DNA from: Phyllobacteriaceae bacterium
Lineage (GTDB): Bacteria > Pseudomonadota > Alphaproteobacteria > Rhizobiales > Rhizobiaceae
Direction of reading: 5' to 3'
DNA: 64,000 bases
Assembly: GCA_024742765.1 (NCBI GenBank)
Contig: JANSXT010000012.1
Span: 62,001-126,000 of the forward strand
Each line of letters begins with the position of its first letter. Position 1 is the stretch's first letter. Made by a program: the position numbers and the translations under genes. Positions 8,853-17,747 of this stretch are shown here, in pieces. The notes below the pieces were generated by a model, which saw only the letters and a program-made list of their open reading frames with translations, was not told the origin of the DNA and searched no databases.

Positions 8853-9557
8853 ATGGCGTTGCATTTCGCCGCTACACCGTTCGACTCGCTCGAGCGGGAC
8901 GTCAAGGAACGAGTCGCGCGTGCGCTGGTCCGCCGCGTCGTCAAAAAGGGCACACATCTGTACAGGTCCGGCGATGCTCATGCCGGCCTGTTCTGGCTCC
9001 GGTCGGGCGTTACGCTGAGCTACAATCGGCGGCCCGACCGCGGCTACGAGTTTGCCGCGCCTGTGTATTGGGGCCTGTGGGGCGCGCCGAGCATTCTGAC
9101 CAAGACGCACAACAGTTCCATGGAAGCGCGCTCGCAATGCGTGGTCGACTGGCTGTCGCCCGAGGCGACCGCGCGGCTGATGGAAAATCCGGCTTTCGTC
9201 AAGCTCGTCGCCAAGTGGACGGCGGACGATTATTCTATGCTGCTGCGGCTTTTCTCGGCGATCAGCGTGACGCGCTCGGAAGACCGGCTGATGGGTTTTC
9301 TGACCAATGTCTATCGCGCGGGGCGGGCCAATCCCGAGCTGCCGGCCACGGACGGGCCGAGCGACCTGCCATGGCCTTTCACCACGGTCGAGCTGGCGGC
9401 GTTTCTCAGCATTTCGCGGCCGCATCTGAGCACGCTGATCGGCCGGCTGAACCAGGAAGGTCGGCTGCGCCTGTCCGGCAAGCGGCTGGACGTTCCGCTG
9501 GACGCGCCTTCACACCACGCTGTCAGCCCACACCGGCACGCCGGCTTGGGTGTATGA
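8853..9557 (+). CDS. Crp/Fnr-like transcriptional regulator, second tandem paralogue
   Basis: The 234-residue protein shares the architecture of its neighbours: cNMP-binding-like fold with PVYWGLWGAPS near residue 75 and a C-terminal helix-turn-helix reading PWPFTTVELAAFLSISRPHLSTLIGRL. The tail after the helix-turn-helix is longer and His-rich (HHAVSPHRHAGLGV). ATG 8853 is preferred over the open upstream frame because it aligns with the other two paralogues. The third copy begins 33 bases after the stop, so the two are probably one transcription unit. The effector is unknown. Confidence 0.75.
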   Translation: MALHFAATPFDSLERDVKERVARALVRRVVKKGTHLYRSGDAHAGLFWLRSGVTLSYNRRPDRGYEFAAPVYWGLWGAPSILTKTHNSSMEARSQCVVDWLSPEATARLMENPAFVKLVAKWTADDYSMLLRLFSAISVTRSEDRLMGFLTNVYRAGRANPELPATDGPSDLPWPFTTVELAAFLSISRPHLSTLIGRLNQEGRLRLSGKRLDVPLDAPSHHAVSPHRHAGLGV

Positions 9558-9590
9558 TGATGCCGCGATGAGACCGGCGGACGCGTTTTG

Positions 9591-10283
9591 ATGGCTCAGA
9601 ACTTTGCCGAGTCTCCGTTCGAGCGCGCCGATGCCGTGCTCCAGCGCCTGATCCAGGAACGGCTGGTCCGGCGGCGGTACAGGAAGCGCCAAACGATCTT
9701 CGCCCATCAGCAACCGAGCAGCGGACTTCACTGGCTGCGTTCGGGCGTCGTTCTGACCACGCAAAGCTGGGACGACGGCCGGAACCGTTATGCGATACCC
9801 TTTTATTGGGGTCTTTGGGGCGCACCCAGCATCTACAACGAGTTCCATTGCGGCAGTTGCATTGCGGCGTCGGATTGCGTCGTCGATGCCCTGCCGCGCG
9901 ACGCCGTCCTCGATCTTATTCGCCAGAACGGCATGCTGGCCGAACTGATGGCGCGGTGGATGTCCGATGACTTCATCCTGCTGATGCTCGAACTTGCCGC
10001 GGTCAATGTCGCCCGGACCGAGGACAAGGTTCTGAACTATCTCAACATCATCCATGGGCGCGCCTTGCAGAGCCCGGTTCCCGTCAGCCAGGGACCTGCC
10101 GGCACCATCCCCTGGCCGTTCACCGTAACCCAGCTTGCCGGGTTCATCGACATTTCACGGCCCCATCTGAGCGGTATCCTCAACCAGCTCAAGGCAGAGA
10201 ACAAGATCATCATGGATGGCGGGCGCATGGCCGTGCTGCCGGCCGGCCTGAGAGATCCCCGGTCTTTCCTCAAACGGTCGTGA
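9591..10283 (+). CDS. Crp/Fnr-like transcriptional regulator, third tandem paralogue
   Basis: The 230-residue protein carries PFYWGLWGAPS and a helix-turn-helix IPWPFTVTQLAGFIDISRPHLSGILNQL. It is recognisably homologous to the two preceding genes but well diverged, so the duplications are not recent. A cysteine pair near residue 90 (FHCGSCIAASDC) is not shared by the other copies and might bind metal or sense redox; this is speculative. TTG 9588 directly before the ATG is an alternative start. The GFA-family gene follows convergently. Confidence 0.75.
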   Translation: MAQNFAESPFERADAVLQRLIQERLVRRRYRKRQTIFAHQQPSSGLHWLRSGVVLTTQSWDDGRNRYAIPFYWGLWGAPSIYNEFHCGSCIAASDCVVDALPRDAVLDLIRQNGMLAELMARWMSDDFILLMLELAAVNVARTEDKVLNYLNIIHGRALQSPVPVSQGPAGTIPWPFTVTQLAGFIDISRPHLSGILNQLKAENKIIMDGGRMAVLPAGLRDPRSFLKRS

Positions 10284-10301
10284 CCGGCGCCGCGCGACGG
10301 A

Positions 10302-10688
10302 TCAATCTCGCCCGTCAAACACCGGAAGGCCGTCGGCGATCTCGTAATAATCGCCCTTGTCGGCCGCGAAGATATGGTGGCTGGCGACGAGCCCCGTCGG
10401 CAGGTCCATGCTGCCGGCCATGATCGATGTCATGTCCGATCCGGGGCGTTTCCAGAACAGGAGCGAGCCGCAATGGCGACAAAAGCCGCGCCTTGCATCG
10501 GGCGAGGCCGCATACCAGGTCAGTTCGCCGGCGCCGGTGATCTCCAGCGCGTCGTCGGCGACTCGCGTGGCGGCAACGAAATGTCCGGTCTGTTTGCGGC
10601 ATTGCGCGCAATGGCAGTAGATCACGTCGCGCATCGGCCCGGTCACCTGATAGCGCACCGCGCCGCAATGGCATCCACCTGTCTTCAT
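10302..10688 (-). CDS. GFA family (glutathione-dependent formaldehyde-activating enzyme-like) protein
   Basis: The 128-residue protein has the zinc-binding cysteines of the GFA/CENP-V fold: GGCHCGAVRY near the start, YCHCAQCRKQTG around residue 28-40 and FCRHCGSLLFW around residue 75. Members bind zinc and a few act on S-hydroxymethylglutathione, but most are uncharacterised. ATG 10688 is chosen because GGGAGCGG lies just upstream; the frame extends further without family-like sequence. Confidence 0.85.
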   Translation of the reverse strand: MKTGGCHCGAVRYQVTGPMRDVIYCHCAQCRKQTGHFVAATRVADDALEITGAGELTWYAASPDARRGFCRHCGSLLFWKRPGSDMTSIMAGSMDLPTGLVASHHIFAADKGDYYEIADGLPVFDGRD

Positions 10689-10764
10689 GGTTCCGCTCCC
10701 TTCAGGGCAAAACCATAGCCGGGATATTGGCCGACACCGTCGCGGACGCGCCCTGCCCTGACGC

Positions 10765-11562
10765 TCAGCGGAAAATCCAACTGTCCCATGCAAAGAAATC
10801 GAACTGGCGGGAGGCGTGCGCATGCTCGGCCCGCGCGCCCTCACCCGCAGCGCCCGCTGCGAAAAAGAGCGGCATCAGATGCTCGTCCGTCGGATGATTG
10901 TCGGCGACGAACGGCGCCCTGTCGCGCCAAACGAGCAATGCGTCGATGTCGCCAGAGGCGATCGCTTCGGCCATCCACCCCACGAAATCATCCACCTTTG
11001 ACGCCATCTCGGGATCTGACGGCATGCCTTCGCGCATCGCCGAAAAGACGGCGCGCAGATTGTGCGTGATATGCCCGCTGCCGATCATCAACACGCCCTC
11101 ATCGCGCAGCGGTGCCAGCGCCGCGCCCAGCCGGTGGTGATAGGCCGCATCGCGCGATGGATCGATTGAGACCTGCACAACGGGAATGTCAGCGTCCGGC
11201 CATGCCAGCCTCAGCACGGTCCATGTGCCGTGATCGTAGCCGCGCTTGTCGGCATAGGCCGGCGACAGGCCGGCCTGATCGAGCAGACCGTGCACCGTTT
11301 CGGCCAGCGCCGGATCACCCGGCGCCGGGTAGATCATCTCATAGAGTTCGGGGGCAAAACCGCCAAAGTCGTAGATCATGCCCGGATGCGGATCGCGCAC
11401 GACGGTTGGCCCGTCCGTCTCGAAATGCGCCGATGCGATGACGATGGCCCTGGGTCTTGGCAGCCTTCCGGATAGCCCCTCCAGATAGGCCCGCGCCTCG
11501 GACGGATCGGTGACCACATTGGGGCCGCCGTGCGAGACAAAGATGGTCGGCATCGGTTCCAT
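10765..11562 (-). CDS. ygiD: DODA-type extradiol aromatic ring-opening dioxygenase family protein
   Basis: The 265-residue protein belongs to the LigB/4,5-DOPA dioxygenase family, which uses a non-haem metal. Visible metal-ligand and active-site motifs are FVSHGGP at the N-terminus, VIASAHFE, RGYDHGTWTVLR and MIGSGHITHNL. In plants and E. coli (YgiD) relatives open the ring of DOPA; the substrate here is not known. ATG 11562 is chosen from a GGAG nine bases upstream. The DAHP synthase terminator lies upstream, so this gene probably has its own promoter. Confidence 0.85.
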   Translation of the reverse strand: MEPMPTIFVSHGGPNVVTDPSEARAYLEGLSGRLPRPRAIVIASAHFETDGPTVVRDPHPGMIYDFGGFAPELYEMIYPAPGDPALAETVHGLLDQAGLSPAYADKRGYDHGTWTVLRLAWPDADIPVVQVSIDPSRDAAYHHRLGAALAPLRDEGVLMIGSGHITHNLRAVFSAMREGMPSDPEMASKVDDFVGWMAEAIASGDIDALLVWRDRAPFVADNHPTDEHLMPLFFAAGAAGEGARAEHAHASRQFDFFAWDSWIFR

Positions 11563-11670
11563 GGCTGTTGCTCCGCTGAAGCATATGGACGGCAAAATAT
11601 GCCCATGCGCGCGCCGTGCATACCGGCCCGGCGAAGACACAGCGTCCCGAACTGGTGAACGACGCCCATG

Positions 11671-11701
11671 AAAAAAGCCGCGGGCACGGGCCCGCGGCTT
11701 T
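11671..11701 (-). terminator. Rho-independent terminator of the DAHP synthase gene
   Basis: A perfect 12-bp GC-rich stem (arms 11674-11685 and 11690-11701, four-base loop) is followed on the minus strand by six T. It lies 23 bases after the stop codon of the DAHP synthase gene. Confidence 0.9.
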
Positions 11702-11724
11702 CATGGTGAGTTCTTTGTTACGTG

Positions 11725-13104
11725 TCAGGCGCTGGCGGCAACCTTCGTTTCCGCGCCCTTGCGGCCGTTCTTGAGCCGTTCGGCGACCAGAAACGCCAGT
11801 TCGAGCGCCTGATCGGCATTCAGGCGCGGGTCGCAATGGGTGTGATAGCGGTCCGAAAGCTGTTCCTCGGTCACTTCACGCGCGCCGCCCATGCATTCGG
11901 TCACATCCTTGCCCGTCATCTCGACATGAATGCCGCCCGGGTAGCTGCCCTCGGCCTGGTGCACATCGAAGAAGGCATTGACCTCACCGAGCACCCGGTC
12001 GAACGGCCGCGTCTTGTAGCCATTGGCCGTGATCGTGTTGCCATGCATTGGATCGCATGACCAGACAACCTTCTTGCCCTCGCGCTGCACCGCCTGGACG
12101 AGCGCGGGCAGATGCTGCTCGACCTTGTCATGGCCAAAGCGCGCGATCAGCGTCAGCCGGCCCGCCTCGTTGGACGGGTTGAGCGCGTCGATCAGGTTGA
12201 GAAGATCGTCGGGCTCCAGCGACGGACCGCATTTCAGGCCGATCGGGTTCTGAATGCCGCGCGCGAACTCGACATGGGCATGGTCGGCCTGCCGCGTCCG
12301 GTCGCCGATCCAGATCATGTGGCCGGACGTGGTGTAATGCTCGCCCGAGGTGGAGTCGATGCGGGTCATCGCCTCCTCATAGCCCAGAAGCAGCGCCTCG
12401 TGGCTGGTGTAGAACTCGGTCTCGCGCAGCCGCGCATAGTTTTCCGGCGTCATGCCAATCGACGCCATGAAGTCGAGCGTTTCGGAAATCCGGTCGGCCA
12501 GTTGCTCATAGCGCTCGCCCTGCGGGCTGTCGGAGACGAAGCCGAGCATCCACTGGTGCACATTGTCGAGCCGCGCATAGCCGCCCTGCGCAAAAGCGCG
12601 CAAGAGGTTCAGCGTCGCCGCCGACTGCCGGTAGGCCATGATCTGGCGCTCGGGATCGGGAATGCGCGAGCCTTCATCGAACTCGATGCCGTTGATGATG
12701 TCGCCGCGATAGGACGGCAGTTCAACGCCATCGCGCTTTTCGATGTCCGACGAGCGCGGCTTGGCGAACTGGCCGGCGATGCGACCCACCTTGACCACGG
12801 GCTTTGAGGCACCAAAGGTCAGAACGATCGCCATCTGCAGGAAGACCCGGAAGAAGTCACGGATATTGTCGGCGCCATGCTCGGCGAAGCTCTCGGCGCA
12901 GTCACCGCCCTGCAGCAGGAAACCCCTGCCCTCGGCAACATCGCCCAGCGATGCCTTCAGCGCCCGTGCCTCGCCTGCAAAAACCAGCGGCGGATAGCTG
13001 CGCAGCCGTTCCTCGACCGCTGCAAGCTTGTCCTGGTCGGGATAGGACGGCACCTGCAGGATCGGCTTGTTGCGCCAGCTTTGCGGTGTCCAATTGTCTG
13101 CCAT
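11725..13104 (-). CDS. aroG: Class II 3-deoxy-7-phosphoheptulonate synthase (DAHP synthase)
   Basis: Catalyses the first step of the shikimate pathway, joining phosphoenolpyruvate and erythrose 4-phosphate. The 459-residue protein is the plant/Mycobacterium class II type: it begins [19 protein letters not shown] and contains [26 protein letters not shown], the YTSHEALLL region and [14 protein letters not shown] 13104 matches the family start; an in-frame ATG at 13152 lacks family sequence. It is monocistronic, ending at a strong terminator. Confidence 0.95.
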   Translation of the reverse strand: MADNWTPQSWRNKPILQVPSYPDQDKLAAVEERLRSYPPLVFAGEARALKASLGDVAEGRGFLLQGGDCAESFAEHGADNIRDFFRVFLQMAIVLTFGASKPVVKVGRIAGQFAKPRSSDIEKRDGVELPSYRGDIINGIEFDEGSRIPDPERQIMAYRQSAATLNLLRAFAQGGYARLDNVHQWMLGFVSDSPQGERYEQLADRISETLDFMASIGMTPENYARLRETEFYTSHEALLLGYEEAMTRIDSTSGEHYTTSGHMIWIGDRTRQADHAHVEFARGIQNPIGLKCGPSLEPDDLLNLIDALNPSNEAGRLTLIARFGHDKVEQHLPALVQAVQREGKKVVWSCDPMHGNTITANGYKTRPFDRVLGEVNAFFDVHQAEGSYPGGIHVEMTGKDVTECMGGAREVTEEQLSDRYHTHCDPRLNADQALELAFLVAERLKNGRKGAETKVAASA

Positions 13105-13215
13105 GATCGTTACGCCTGAAAATGCGGAAATCCGGCGCGCCCATCGCGCCACCGCGGTCCTATAGAGCAGGTTTCACGCCGCTGTCACCCCGCAATGGGG
13201 TGCAAGATGGCGAGA

Positions 13216-13854
13216 CTATTGCGCCAGAAAGCCGTCGACATGGTTGAGACCGGCCGTCACCTGGTCGATCAGATCCACTTCGTCGGGAGCCAGTTTGACC
13301 GCGCGCGGATAGAGCGGCGATGCGCGATCGCGGACGATCGGCGTGTCGAACGCCGCCGTGCTCTCGACAAAACGCCGGGCGCCAAGCTCGCCATACTGGT
13401 GCAGATAGCCCTGCAGGACCGCGTCCAGATAGCTTTGCAGAATATGATGGCGCGGCCCGCCCTCGTCCGGCGGCCGCGCCACATAGACATAATAAGCGAC
13501 ATCGGGCAGGCCGGCGGCATCATCCCTGTCGAGGCGAAGCTGTGACCGGTCAAGTTCGACGCGGTCATAGCCATGTTCGCGCGCGTCGACGGCGGGCAGG
13601 TTCTCGCGATGATCGAAGATCAAAAGCCCGCTTAACTCATCGATCGCAAGGTCGGCATGATAGGCGCTCAGAAACGAGACCGGATGGCGTGCGGGATCGG
13701 AGCGCTGCTGCCAACGCCGGCCGAAACCGGTCAGATGCGCGCGCTCGCAATGGATGACATGGGTGCGATGGGTGTGCGGGTTGACCAGCGAGCCGTAGCC
13801 GAAATAGGCCACGACATCGTCACGGGCGTCCAAGCTGGTCAGGTCATAGGGCAT
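13216..13854 (-). CDS. Gamma-glutamylcyclotransferase-like protein
   Basis: The 212-residue protein has the diagnostic N-terminal loop VVAYFGYGSLVNP (residues 14-26) of the GGCT/AIG2/ChaC fold, which binds gamma-glutamyl groups. A later VEST region holds a candidate catalytic acidic residue, but this is uncertain. Such enzymes release 5-oxoproline from gamma-glutamyl compounds, some from glutathione itself. Its start lies nine bases after the stop of glutathione reductase on the same strand, so a role in glutathione turnover is a reasonable inference. Confidence 0.75.
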   Translation of the reverse strand: MPYDLTSLDARDDVVAYFGYGSLVNPHTHRTHVIHCERAHLTGFGRRWQQRSDPARHPVSFLSAYHADLAIDELSGLLIFDHRENLPAVDAREHGYDRVELDRSQLRLDRDDAAGLPDVAYYVYVARPPDEGGPRHHILQSYLDAVLQGYLHQYGELGARRFVESTAAFDTPIVRDRASPLYPRAVKLAPDEVDLIDQVTAGLNHVDGFLAQ

Positions 13855-13863
13855 TGATCGATG

Positions 13864-15258
13864 TCAGGCCGCGATGCGCTCTCCTTGCCGCACCAGATAG
13901 GTCGGCTTGTAGAGCGTGACCAGTTCTTCGGCGGCCGTGGGATGCACCGCCATCGTCGCGTCGAAATGATCCTTGGTGCACCGCGCCTTGAGCGGAATGG
14001 CGAGCAGTTGCGCCATCTCGCCAGCGCCCGGCCCGATCACATGGGCACCGACGACGATCCGACTCGCCGCATCGACGATGAGTTTCATCATCATCTTCTC
14101 CTTGCGGTCGGGCAGCACATTGTGCATCGGGCGAAACGTCGTCCTGTAGACCTCCAGATCGCCATGGCGCTCGGCCGCCTGTTCTTCGGTCAGGCCCGCC
14201 GTGCCGATCTCCGGCTGGGAAAAGACCGCCGTGGCCACCGTGTCATAATCGGGTTTGGTCGGATTGTCCTTGAAGGCGGTTTCCAGCATGCACATCGCCT
14301 CGTGGATCGCCACCGGCGTCAATTGCATCCGGTTGGTCACATCGCCGACGGCCCAGATATTGTCGACATTTGTGCGCGAATAGTCATCGACCACCACCGC
14401 GCCGCGCCGGTCGGTTTCAACGCCCGCCGCCTCGAGGCCAAGGCCATGCGTGTTGGGATGCCGGCCAAGCGCCAGCATCACCTGATCGACCACCATCTGC
14501 TCGCCCTTGGACAGGAACGCGTTCAGGCGCCCATCGTCACGCCGCTCAATGCGGTCGAACACTTGCTGGCAGATCACGCGGATGCCCTTGGCGATCATCG
14601 TGTCTTGCAGATGATCGCGCAGATCCTCGTCAAACCCGCCCAAAATCTTCTGGCCGCGATAGAGGAGCGTCGTATCCACGCCCAGACCGTGGAAGATGTT
14701 GGCGAATTCGACGGCGATGTAGCCGCCGCCGGCGATGATGATCGATTTGGGCAGGCGTTCGAGGTGGAAGGCGCCGTTGGAGGTGATGCACAATTCATGG
14801 CCCGGCAGATCGCCATGCAGATTGGGACTGCCGCCGGTTGCGATCAGGATCTGGTCGGCGGTGACGCGCTCGCCGGTGGCTTCCAGTTCGATCGTGTGCC
14901 GATCGATGAGGCAGGCGCGGCTGTCATGGATGGTCACGCCATTGCCGGTCAGCCCCTTGCGATAGAGCCCTTCGAGCCGGTCGATCTCCCGGTCCTTGTT
15001 GGCGATCAGCGTCGGCCAGTCGAAATGCGTATCGCCGACATGCCAGCCATAGCCCTCGGCATCCTCGAAATGCTCGGAGAATTGCGAAGCATAGACAAAG
15101 AGCTTCTTGGGGACGCAGCCGCGAATGACGCAGGTGCCGCCCATCCGGTATTCTTCGGCAAGGCCGACCTTCTTGCCCATTGCGCCCGCAAGACGACCGG
15201 CACGGACGCCGCCCGAGCCGCCGCCGATCACGAACAGGTCATAATCGTGCCCCGCCAT
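13864..15258 (-). CDS. gor: Glutathione-disulfide reductase
   Basis: Reduces GSSG to GSH with NADPH. The 464-residue flavoprotein has the FAD-binding DLFVIGGGSGGVRAGRLA motif, the redox-active disulfide GGTCVIRGCVPKK (residues about 42-54), an NADPH-binding GGGYIAVEFANIFHGLG motif and the C-terminal His-Glu active site MAVHPTAAEELVT. ATG 15258 gives the family N-terminus. It lies in a leftward run rpiA, DUF2059, gor, GGCT-like gene, with 9-16 base gaps around it. Confidence 0.95.
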   Translation of the reverse strand: MAGHDYDLFVIGGGSGGVRAGRLAGAMGKKVGLAEEYRMGGTCVIRGCVPKKLFVYASQFSEHFEDAEGYGWHVGDTHFDWPTLIANKDREIDRLEGLYRKGLTGNGVTIHDSRACLIDRHTIELEATGERVTADQILIATGGSPNLHGDLPGHELCITSNGAFHLERLPKSIIIAGGGYIAVEFANIFHGLGVDTTLLYRGQKILGGFDEDLRDHLQDTMIAKGIRVICQQVFDRIERRDDGRLNAFLSKGEQMVVDQVMLALGRHPNTHGLGLEAAGVETDRRGAVVVDDYSRTNVDNIWAVGDVTNRMQLTPVAIHEAMCMLETAFKDNPTKPDYDTVATAVFSQPEIGTAGLTEEQAAERHGDLEVYRTTFRPMHNVLPDRKEKMMMKLIVDAASRIVVGAHVIGPGAGEMAQLLAIPLKARCTKDHFDATMAVHPTAAEELVTLYKPTYLVRQGERIAA

Positions 15259-15274
15259 GTCCTGCCCGCCTGCC

Positions 15275-15829
15275 TTACTGTGCCGTGCCTTCGGTCTCGG
15301 TCGCACCATCCTCGGCAGCGGCCGGCGCCTGGCGCAAGCCCGCCTCGGCGAGCCGCCCGCCGACCCGTTCCAGCAGATCGCGTTCGATGCCGCGCTGCCA
15401 GATGGCGGCAGCTTCCGTCACCTCGCGCGCCGCGATCGGCCCGTTGCGGATCAACGCCTGGCCGGCCTCGGTCTGGTAGAATTCGGCGATGGCCCGCAAA
15501 TCCTCCTCGCGCAGCGCACGGGCGTAGATTTCCGCAGCCTCGGCTTCCAGATCGCCGCGCCGCGCCGCCAGTGCCAGCGCCTCCTCGTCGACGAAGGTGA
15601 GGATCTCGTTTTCAAGGTCCGGATTGTTTTGCAGGAGCCGTGCCTTGAGCGCCTCGGCCACGTCCGGCAGGATGCCGTCATAGCGGTCGGTCGCATCGAT
15701 CGCCGAGATCGCCGCGCGCGCGGCCTGCAGATGGCTGTCGGAAATCTCCTGTGCGCCGGCTGTGGAGACGGCCAAAAGGCCGCCGGCCGCCGTCGCCAAA
15801 ACCGCGTTGCGAACTGTCTTCAAGAACAT
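15275..15829 (-). CDS. DUF2059 domain-containing exported protein
   Basis: The 184-residue protein starts with a signal peptide (MFLKTVRNAVLATAAGGLLAVSTAGA). The remainder is helical with the DUF2059 feature of a C-terminal EFYQTEAGQALI segment, around residues 110-120, and the tail is Ala/Glu rich. Function is unknown; it sits between rpiA and gor, as DUF2059 genes commonly do in Rhizobiales. The start codon was picked for the signal peptide; the frame stays open upstream into rpiA. Confidence 0.8.
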   Translation of the reverse strand: MFLKTVRNAVLATAAGGLLAVSTAGAQEISDSHLQAARAAISAIDATDRYDGILPDVAEALKARLLQNNPDLENEILTFVDEEALALAARRGDLEAEAAEIYARALREEDLRAIAEFYQTEAGQALIRNGPIAAREVTEAAAIWQRGIERDLLERVGGRLAEAGLRQAPAAAEDGATETEGTAQ

Positions 15830-15888
15830 CGATTCATCCCGTTTTTTCTTGTGTTTGGCGGGTTTGCCGCCGCAAAAGGCCGGCCCGC

Positions 15889-16587
15889 TCATGACACAGC
15901 CAGTTCCCGGACACCAGCCTCGCCGGCGACGATCGCAAGCGTTGCCATCGACAGAAACAGGCCGTTCTCGACAACGCCGGGAACGGCGTTGAGCGCGCAT
16001 GAAAGCGCCTGTGGGTCGGAAATGTGGCCGAAAGATGCGTCGACGATCAAATGGCCGCCGTCGGTGACGATGCTTTCGCCCTTGCGCGCGGTGCGGATGG
16101 CGATGTCGCCGGTGGCGCCATGGTCGCGCGCCACCGCTTCCACCGCGCGGCGTGTGGTTTCGACGCCAAATCCGTTGACCTCGACCGGCAGCGGGAAACG
16201 TCCCAGAGTGTCGACGAGCTTGCTGTCGTCGGCAATCACGATCATCCGCTTGGACGCATGGGCAACGATCTTCTCGCGCAACAGGGCGCCGCCGGCGCCC
16301 TTGATCAGATTGAGGTTCGCATCGATCTCGTCGGCGCCGTCCACCGTCAGGTCCAGTTCTTCAATGTCATCCAGCGATTCGAGACGGATGCCCATTTCGA
16401 CACACAGCCGCGCGGTGCGTTCGGACGTTGGAACGCCGATGATGTCGAGCCCGTCGCCCACAGCTTCGGCCAGATGCGCGATGAAGGCTTCGGCCGTTGA
16501 TCCGGTGCCTATGCCGAGCCGCATGCCGTCGCGCACATGCGCCATCGCCGCCTTGCCCGCCGCCGCCTTCATATCCTCGGGTGACAT
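15889..16587 (-). CDS. rpiA: Ribose-5-phosphate isomerase A
   Basis: Interconverts ribose 5-phosphate and ribulose 5-phosphate. The 232-residue protein shows the RpiA motifs [31 protein letters not shown] (with the catalytic region), [13 protein letters not shown] and the [11 protein letters not shown] stretch. ATG 16587 sits at the family N-terminus ([14 protein letters not shown]). It heads the leftward group rpiA, DUF2059, gor, GGCT-like and is divergent from gph. Confidence 0.95.
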   Translation of the reverse strand: MSPEDMKAAAGKAAMAHVRDGMRLGIGTGSTAEAFIAHLAEAVGDGLDIIGVPTSERTARLCVEMGIRLESLDDIEELDLTVDGADEIDANLNLIKGAGGALLREKIVAHASKRMIVIADDSKLVDTLGRFPLPVEVNGFGVETTRRAVEAVARDHGATGDIAIRTARKGESIVTDGGHLIVDASFGHISDPQALSCALNAVPGVVENGLFLSMATLAIVAGEAGVRELAVS

Positions 16588-16706
16588 CTGCCCATTTTCC
16601 CCTTCATGTGCCCCGCGCGGTGCGTTAACACGGCCCGCACGCGGCGCCAACCACCGCCGCGCGCCGCGCCGCCGAATCCGGACTCCGCAGGAGCTTCATT
16701 GCCATC

Positions 16707-17393
16707 ATGACCCGCCCCATCATCGTGTTCGATCTCGACGGCACGCTTATCGACACGGCGCCCGATCTTCTGGACAGTCTGAACCATGTGATCACCGCCG
16801 AGGGGCTCGATCCGGTCGATGCCGGCGATCTGCGCTCCCATGTCGGCCATGGCGGCCGGGTGATGTTGCGCCGGGCCTATGGCGCGCAGGCGCGGGCGCT
16901 GTCCGACGACCAACTCGAACGGCTGCTGGCCGTCTTCATCGACCATTACACCGCCAACATGCCCGGCCGCTCGAAACCCTTCGACGGCGCCATGGCCTGC
17001 ATGGACCGGTTGGAGGAAGCCGGCTTCGTGCTGGCGGTCTGTACCAACAAGTTCGAGGCCATGTCGCGGCAATTGCTCGATGCGCTGGGCCTGTCGGACC
17101 GGTTCGCCGCGATCTGCGGCGCGGACACGTTTCCAGTGCGCAAGCCCGAACCCGGGCATTTGACCGGCACGATCGAAATGGCCGGCGGCGACCAAAACCG
17201 GGCGCTGATGGTCGGCGACACCGATACCGACATCAACACCGCCAAGGCCGCCGGCATACCTGTCGTCGCCGTCGATTTCGGCTATTCCACCCAGCGGGTC
17301 GACACATACGCACCCGACCGGATCATCAGCCATTTCGACGCGCTAACCCCGCAAATGGCGGCGCAGATGATCGGTGGCCGTGCCCGGGCCTGA
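16707..17393 (+). CDS. gph: Phosphoglycolate phosphatase, HAD family
   Basis: The 228-residue HAD hydrolase has all four motifs: FDLDGTLIDTAPD (nucleophile Asp, residues 8-20), VCTNK, the Lys within FPVRKPEPGHL and GDTDTDINTA. The subfamily match and length point to phosphoglycolate phosphatase, which clears 2-phosphoglycolate; related HAD phosphatases with other substrates cannot be excluded. An AGGAG lies about 15 bases before the start. Confidence 0.88.
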   Translation: MTRPIIVFDLDGTLIDTAPDLLDSLNHVITAEGLDPVDAGDLRSHVGHGGRVMLRRAYGAQARALSDDQLERLLAVFIDHYTANMPGRSKPFDGAMACMDRLEEAGFVLAVCTNKFEAMSRQLLDALGLSDRFAAICGADTFPVRKPEPGHLTGTIEMAGGDQNRALMVGDTDTDINTAKAAGIPVVAVDFGYSTQRVDTYAPDRIISHFDALTPQMAAQMIGGRARA

Positions 17394-17423
17394 ACATCGG
17401 CGCGTCGCCGGGGCCTTGCACGC

Positions 17424-17453
17424 TTGACTTGGCCATCGGCCGATGCCTATAGC
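17424..17453 (+). promoter_or_regulatory. Promoter of tRNA-Val
   Basis: TTGACT (17424-17429) and TATAGC (17448-17453) are separated by 18 bases and lie 38 bases before the tRNA. The pair is close to the sigma-70 consensus. Confidence 0.7.
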
Positions 17454-17491
17454 TCGCGCCGTTCCGGGCGGCAGCCAGCCGCCGCCGGCAC

Positions 17492-17566
17492 GGGCGATTA
17501 GCTCAGCGGGAGAGCACTGCCTTCACACGGCAGGGGTCACTGGTTCGATCCCAGTATCGCCCACCA
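17492..17566 (+). tRNA. tRNA-Val (anticodon CAC)
   Basis: A 75-base cloverleaf is readable: acceptor GGGCGAT paired with ATCGCCC, anticodon stem CTGCC/GGCAG with loop TTCACAC giving anticodon CAC, a GGTTCGATCC T-arm, discriminator A and an encoded CCA. A run of T follows at once. Confidence 0.95.
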
Positions 17567-17747
17567 TTTTTTGCATGGTACCGCCCTAAAACCCAATCCG
17601 CCGGTTCGGTTCAAGGTTTCGCCGCCCACCTCCAGCATCGACCATTGTAAGACAAAGTTCCGACCCGGCGACAGGCGGTCGCACCTTGGGCTTTCGACCA
17701 GCTTTCCAAAGCCGGCGGAACGGTTTACGGTAGGTGAGCAAATAAAG

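Noticed and set aside
8627-8953. Minus-strand frame of 108 codons across the AT-rich island
   Set aside because: Lys/Ile/Asn-rich only where the island is AT-rich and antisense to the Crp-like start elsewhere; no ribosome-binding site or family.
13861-17452. Long open frames antisense to gor, DUF2059, rpiA and gph (579 and 731 codons)
   Set aside because: They run opposite real genes with clear enzyme motifs, have Arg/Pro/Ala-rich composition and no family features. High GC makes such open frames common.
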